Shown piece by piece: positions 62,079-64,000 of a DNA stretch of 64,000 nucleotides (position 1 is the stretch's first letter; each line of letters starts with the position of its first letter). The translations under genes and the position numbers were made by a program. The notes under the pieces are model-generated. The model saw nothing but the letters and a program-made list of their open reading frames with translations, did no database searches and was not told the DNA's origin. Source of the DNA: Cytobacillus horneckiae (lineage in GTDB: Bacteria; Bacillota; Bacilli; Bacillales; Cytobacillaceae); NCBI RefSeq assembly GCF_002835735.1, contig NZ_PISD01000001.1, forward strand, positions 1 to 64,000, in the 5' to 3' direction.

Positions 62079-63353
62079 ATGGAAAGTTATACTCAAAATC
62101 AATTGGTTACTAAGAAAGAACAGGTTTACTTTGCACTTATATTATTATTAAGTATTTTAGTGTATCTTGTACTGGCTATATCCATTATCGGCATGATAGT
62201 GATACTAGTCATAATCGGTTTATCGCTATTTATTCATGGTCTTACAATAGGAGGAATCAGGCGAAACGGGGTAAAGATTAATGATGAGCAATTTCCGGAA
62301 ATTTATGCAAAAGCAAAGGTGATTGCTTCTGATATGGGCTTGGAAAAAATGCCCGATATATATGTTGTTGAGTCAGAAGGCATACTTAATGCTTTTGCTA
62401 CTAAGTATTTTAAAAGAAATATCGTTGTTCTTTACTCTGGTATTTTTGACATGATTGAATATGAGGCAGAGAAAGAAGTGCTTTTCATCCTTGCTCATGA
62501 ATTTGCCCATCTTCAACGAAAACATGTTTTAGTAAATATCTTTTTATTGCCGGTCATGCTGATTCCATTTCTAGGGAATGCTTATTTAAGAGCTTGCGAA
62601 TATACGTGTGACCGTTATGCAGCATATTATGTCAAGTCTTTTGATGCTGCCAAAAATGCGTTGACAATGCTTGCAATCGGAAAAGAGCTGTATCCAAAAG
62701 TTAATCAAAACTTATATATGAAGCAATTAGAATCTGAGAGCGGTTTTTTTGTTTGGCTGAATGAAAAACTGTCAACGCACCCTCATCTTCCTAAGAGGAT
62801 CTATGCATTATCCACCTTTTTTGCTGCTGACACAACCAAGAAATTGAAAGAACCAAAAAGGCAAGTTTGGATTGGTTTAGGCAGTTTCTTCTTGGCAGTT
62901 ACTATTCTCTCAATTGGTGTTATTTTCGGATTTAAGCTGTTAGAAAAATCATCCTTATTTTCGGAAATGGTGCTGGGAGTAGAAGAAACAACGCCACTTA
63001 TGAACGCGGCGGCATCCGATGATGCAGAACTAATCGAAGAATATTTAGCTGAGGAAGCAGAGATAGAAGCGCAGGACATTGATGGATCAACCGCTTTGCT
63101 TTGGGCAGTGCAAATGAATAGCTATGAAGCAGCAGTGACGCTTCTGGAAAATGGGGCAGACCCGAATACTGTTGATTTCTATGAAGGCACACCATTATTA
63201 ACAACACTTTATAACGAGGACATTGAAATGGCTCAATTATTAATTGATTATGGTGCAGATCCTTCAATAACAGATTCTGAAGGCATGTCAGCTTATGATT
63301 ATGCGCTTGAATATGAAAGTGCGGAGTTTATTGAGTTATTTGAAAATAATTGA
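62079..63353 (+). CDS. Membrane M48-type metalloprotease fused to ankyrin repeats
   Basis: The 424-residue protein has two adjacent N-terminal membrane helices (about 17-56) and an M48 (HtpX/Ste24-like) domain with zinc motif HEFAH (140-144) and third-ligand region CEYTCDRYA (173-181). A further helix lies at about 266-290. The C-terminal tail of about 120 residues consists of ankyrin-type repeats (TPLMNAAASDDAELIEEYL, STALLWAVQMNSYEAAVTLL, TPLLTTLYNEDIEMAQLLI). Plain HtpX lacks the ankyrin part. The repeats probably select protein partners or substrates; that is inferred. GAAAGGAAATG precedes the ATG. Confidence 0.88.
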   Translation: MESYTQNQLVTKKEQVYFALILLLSILVYLVLAISIIGMIVILVIIGLSLFIHGLTIGGIRRNGVKINDEQFPEIYAKAKVIASDMGLEKMPDIYVVESEGILNAFATKYFKRNIVVLYSGIFDMIEYEAEKEVLFILAHEFAHLQRKHVLVNIFLLPVMLIPFLGNAYLRACEYTCDRYAAYYVKSFDAAKNALTMLAIGKELYPKVNQNLYMKQLESESGFFVWLNEKLSTHPHLPKRIYALSTFFAADTTKKLKEPKRQVWIGLGSFFLAVTILSIGVIFGFKLLEKSSLFSEMVLGVEETTPLMNAAASDDAELIEEYLAEEAEIEAQDIDGSTALLWAVQMNSYEAAVTLLENGADPNTVDFYEGTPLLTTLYNEDIEMAQLLIDYGADPSITDSEGMSAYDYALEYESAEFIELFENN

Positions 63354-63388
63354 CCGCTCTTTTGAAGAGCGGTTTTTCTTAATGATTT

Positions 63389-63620
63389 GCGTCAGTGCGT
63401 GCACTTTATGCGTCGTCTATCGCATTTATGCGTCAGTGCGTGCACTTTATGCGTCATCTATCGCATTTATGCGTCAGTGCGTACACTTAATGCGTTGTCT
63501 ATCGCATTTATGCGTCAGTGCGTGCACCTAATGCGTCATCTATCGCATTTATGCGTCAGTGCGTACACTTAATGCGTCGTCTATCGCATTTATGCGTCAG
63601 TGCGTGCACTTAATGCGTCA
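63389..63620. repeat. 41-bp tandem repeat array (minisatellite)
   Basis: Copies of a unit starting GCGTCAGTGCGT begin at 63389, 63430, 63471, 63512, 63553 and 63594, exactly 41 bases apart, each with an inner GCGTCRTCTATCGCATTTAT. Differences are single bases (for example TGCACTT/TACACTT). A decayed unit appears near 63693-63720. The first copy begins just after the protease gene. The units are contiguous with no spacers. Confidence 0.95.
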
Positions 63621-63810
63621 GAACAGCCACAATAAGCGTCATTCAAACAATATGAAAGAGTGCACGCGCATGATAGTGCCTTTCCACATCTTTATGCATC
63701 AGTGTGTGCTCCTTAAGTGTACTTTTATTTTTCTAGCTGGATAGGTTTAAGTGGATAAACGAGGGGGTAATAGTAAAAGATTTATATAGAATATTAATGG
63801 GGGAAAGCGG

Positions 63811-64000
63811 ATGATTACCTTTTCAGATGTTTCAAAAAGATATAATAACAGCAACGCGGTAAGATCGCTCGATTTTAGCATTAATGAAGGAGAGTTTTTT
63901 GTCCTGATTGGCCCGAGCGGTTGCGGGAAGACAACAACATTAAAGATGATGAATCGATTAATTGATCCTTCGTCTGGCAGCATAATGATCGAACAGCAGG
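63811..64000 (+). CDS. OpuCA/ProV-like ABC transporter ATP-binding protein, truncated by window end
   Basis: Only the first 63 residues are present: MITFSDVSKRYNNSN, then Walker [21 protein letters not shown]. The run TLKMMNRLI is typical of ATPases for glycine betaine/choline/carnitine uptake (OpuA/OpuC). GGGGGAAAGCGG precedes the ATG. The gene continues beyond the window. Confidence 0.85.
   Translation, partial: MITFSDVSKRYNNSNAVRSLDFSINEGEFFVLIGPSGCGKTTTLKMMNRLIDPSSGSIMIEQQ

Noticed and set aside
63389-63620. Repeat array considered as CRISPR
   Set aside because: The units are contiguous 41-bp tandem copies with no unique spacers, and no cas genes are near.

Overview
This window looks like the chromosome of a low-G+C, spore-forming Bacillaceae bacterium (Bacillus in the broad sense). 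Three things support this. The 21-gene tRNA array has the order I know from Bacillus subtilis trnB. Much of the gene content and order matches the B. subtilis 'yt' region (menA, menFDHBE, luxS, ytkD, ytlACD, ytmAB, pckA, metK, asnB, ytpAB, ytqAB, yttB, leuS, ytwF, cse60, ytfP, ytgP, ytzE). Typical Firmicute RNA regulators are present: a SAM-I riboswitch before metK and a T-box before leuS. The species cannot be named from the sequence alone.

Layout. 1-2148: the probable 3' tip of a 5S rRNA, then 21 tRNA genes and a terminator; a partial copy of the initiator tRNA sits inside the array. 2346-10471: the glycogen operon glgB-glgC-glgD-glgA-glgP, tightly packed except for an unexplained, potentially structured 206-base spacer before glgD. 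10475-11320: a DDAH-type amidinohydrolase. 11.6-19.2 kb: an accessory segment without the yt synteny. It holds an HTH-plus-TPR regulator of the peptide-sensing type, a broken type II thioesterase gene, an AlkX/AlkZ-type DNA glycosylase relative, and a four-gene operon (MFS transporter, 2-hydroxyacid dehydrogenase, Sfp-type phosphopantetheinyl transferase, NodU/CmcH-type O-carbamoyltransferase). This mix suggests what is left of, or satellite to, a carrier-protein-based natural-product pathway.

19.3-27.2 kb: menaquinone synthesis (menA on the minus strand; menF-menD-menH-menB; menE separately, with menC missing from its usual place). 27.3-38.1 kb: small housekeeping units, including a DUF1540 protein, a Zur-controlled zinc-binding lipoprotein gene, carbonic anhydrase, yidD, luxS, cardiolipin synthase, Dps, a Nudix hydrolase, a nitrate/taurine-type ABC importer, ytmA and ytmB. 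38.4-44.3 kb: pckA facing away from metK, then asnB. 44.3-49.4 kb: a C39-like protease, a gamma-carbonic-anhydrase-like protein, the ytpA-ytpB lipid/terpene pair, and the ytqA-ytqB pair for wobble-uridine modification of tRNA.

49.8-64 kb: small proteins, an MFS transporter, leuS, rhodanese, cse60, a flavoprotein, a lipid II flippase-family protein, an rRNA pseudouridine synthase, ytzE, a membrane M48 protease fused to ankyrin repeats, and the start of an OpuCA-like ABC ATPase cut by the window edge. The spacers in this half are rich in repeats: 52-bp and 41-bp tandem arrays, a roughly 100-bp palindrome with a truncated second copy, three copies of a dispersed element, and an IS/MITE-like relic downstream of luxS.
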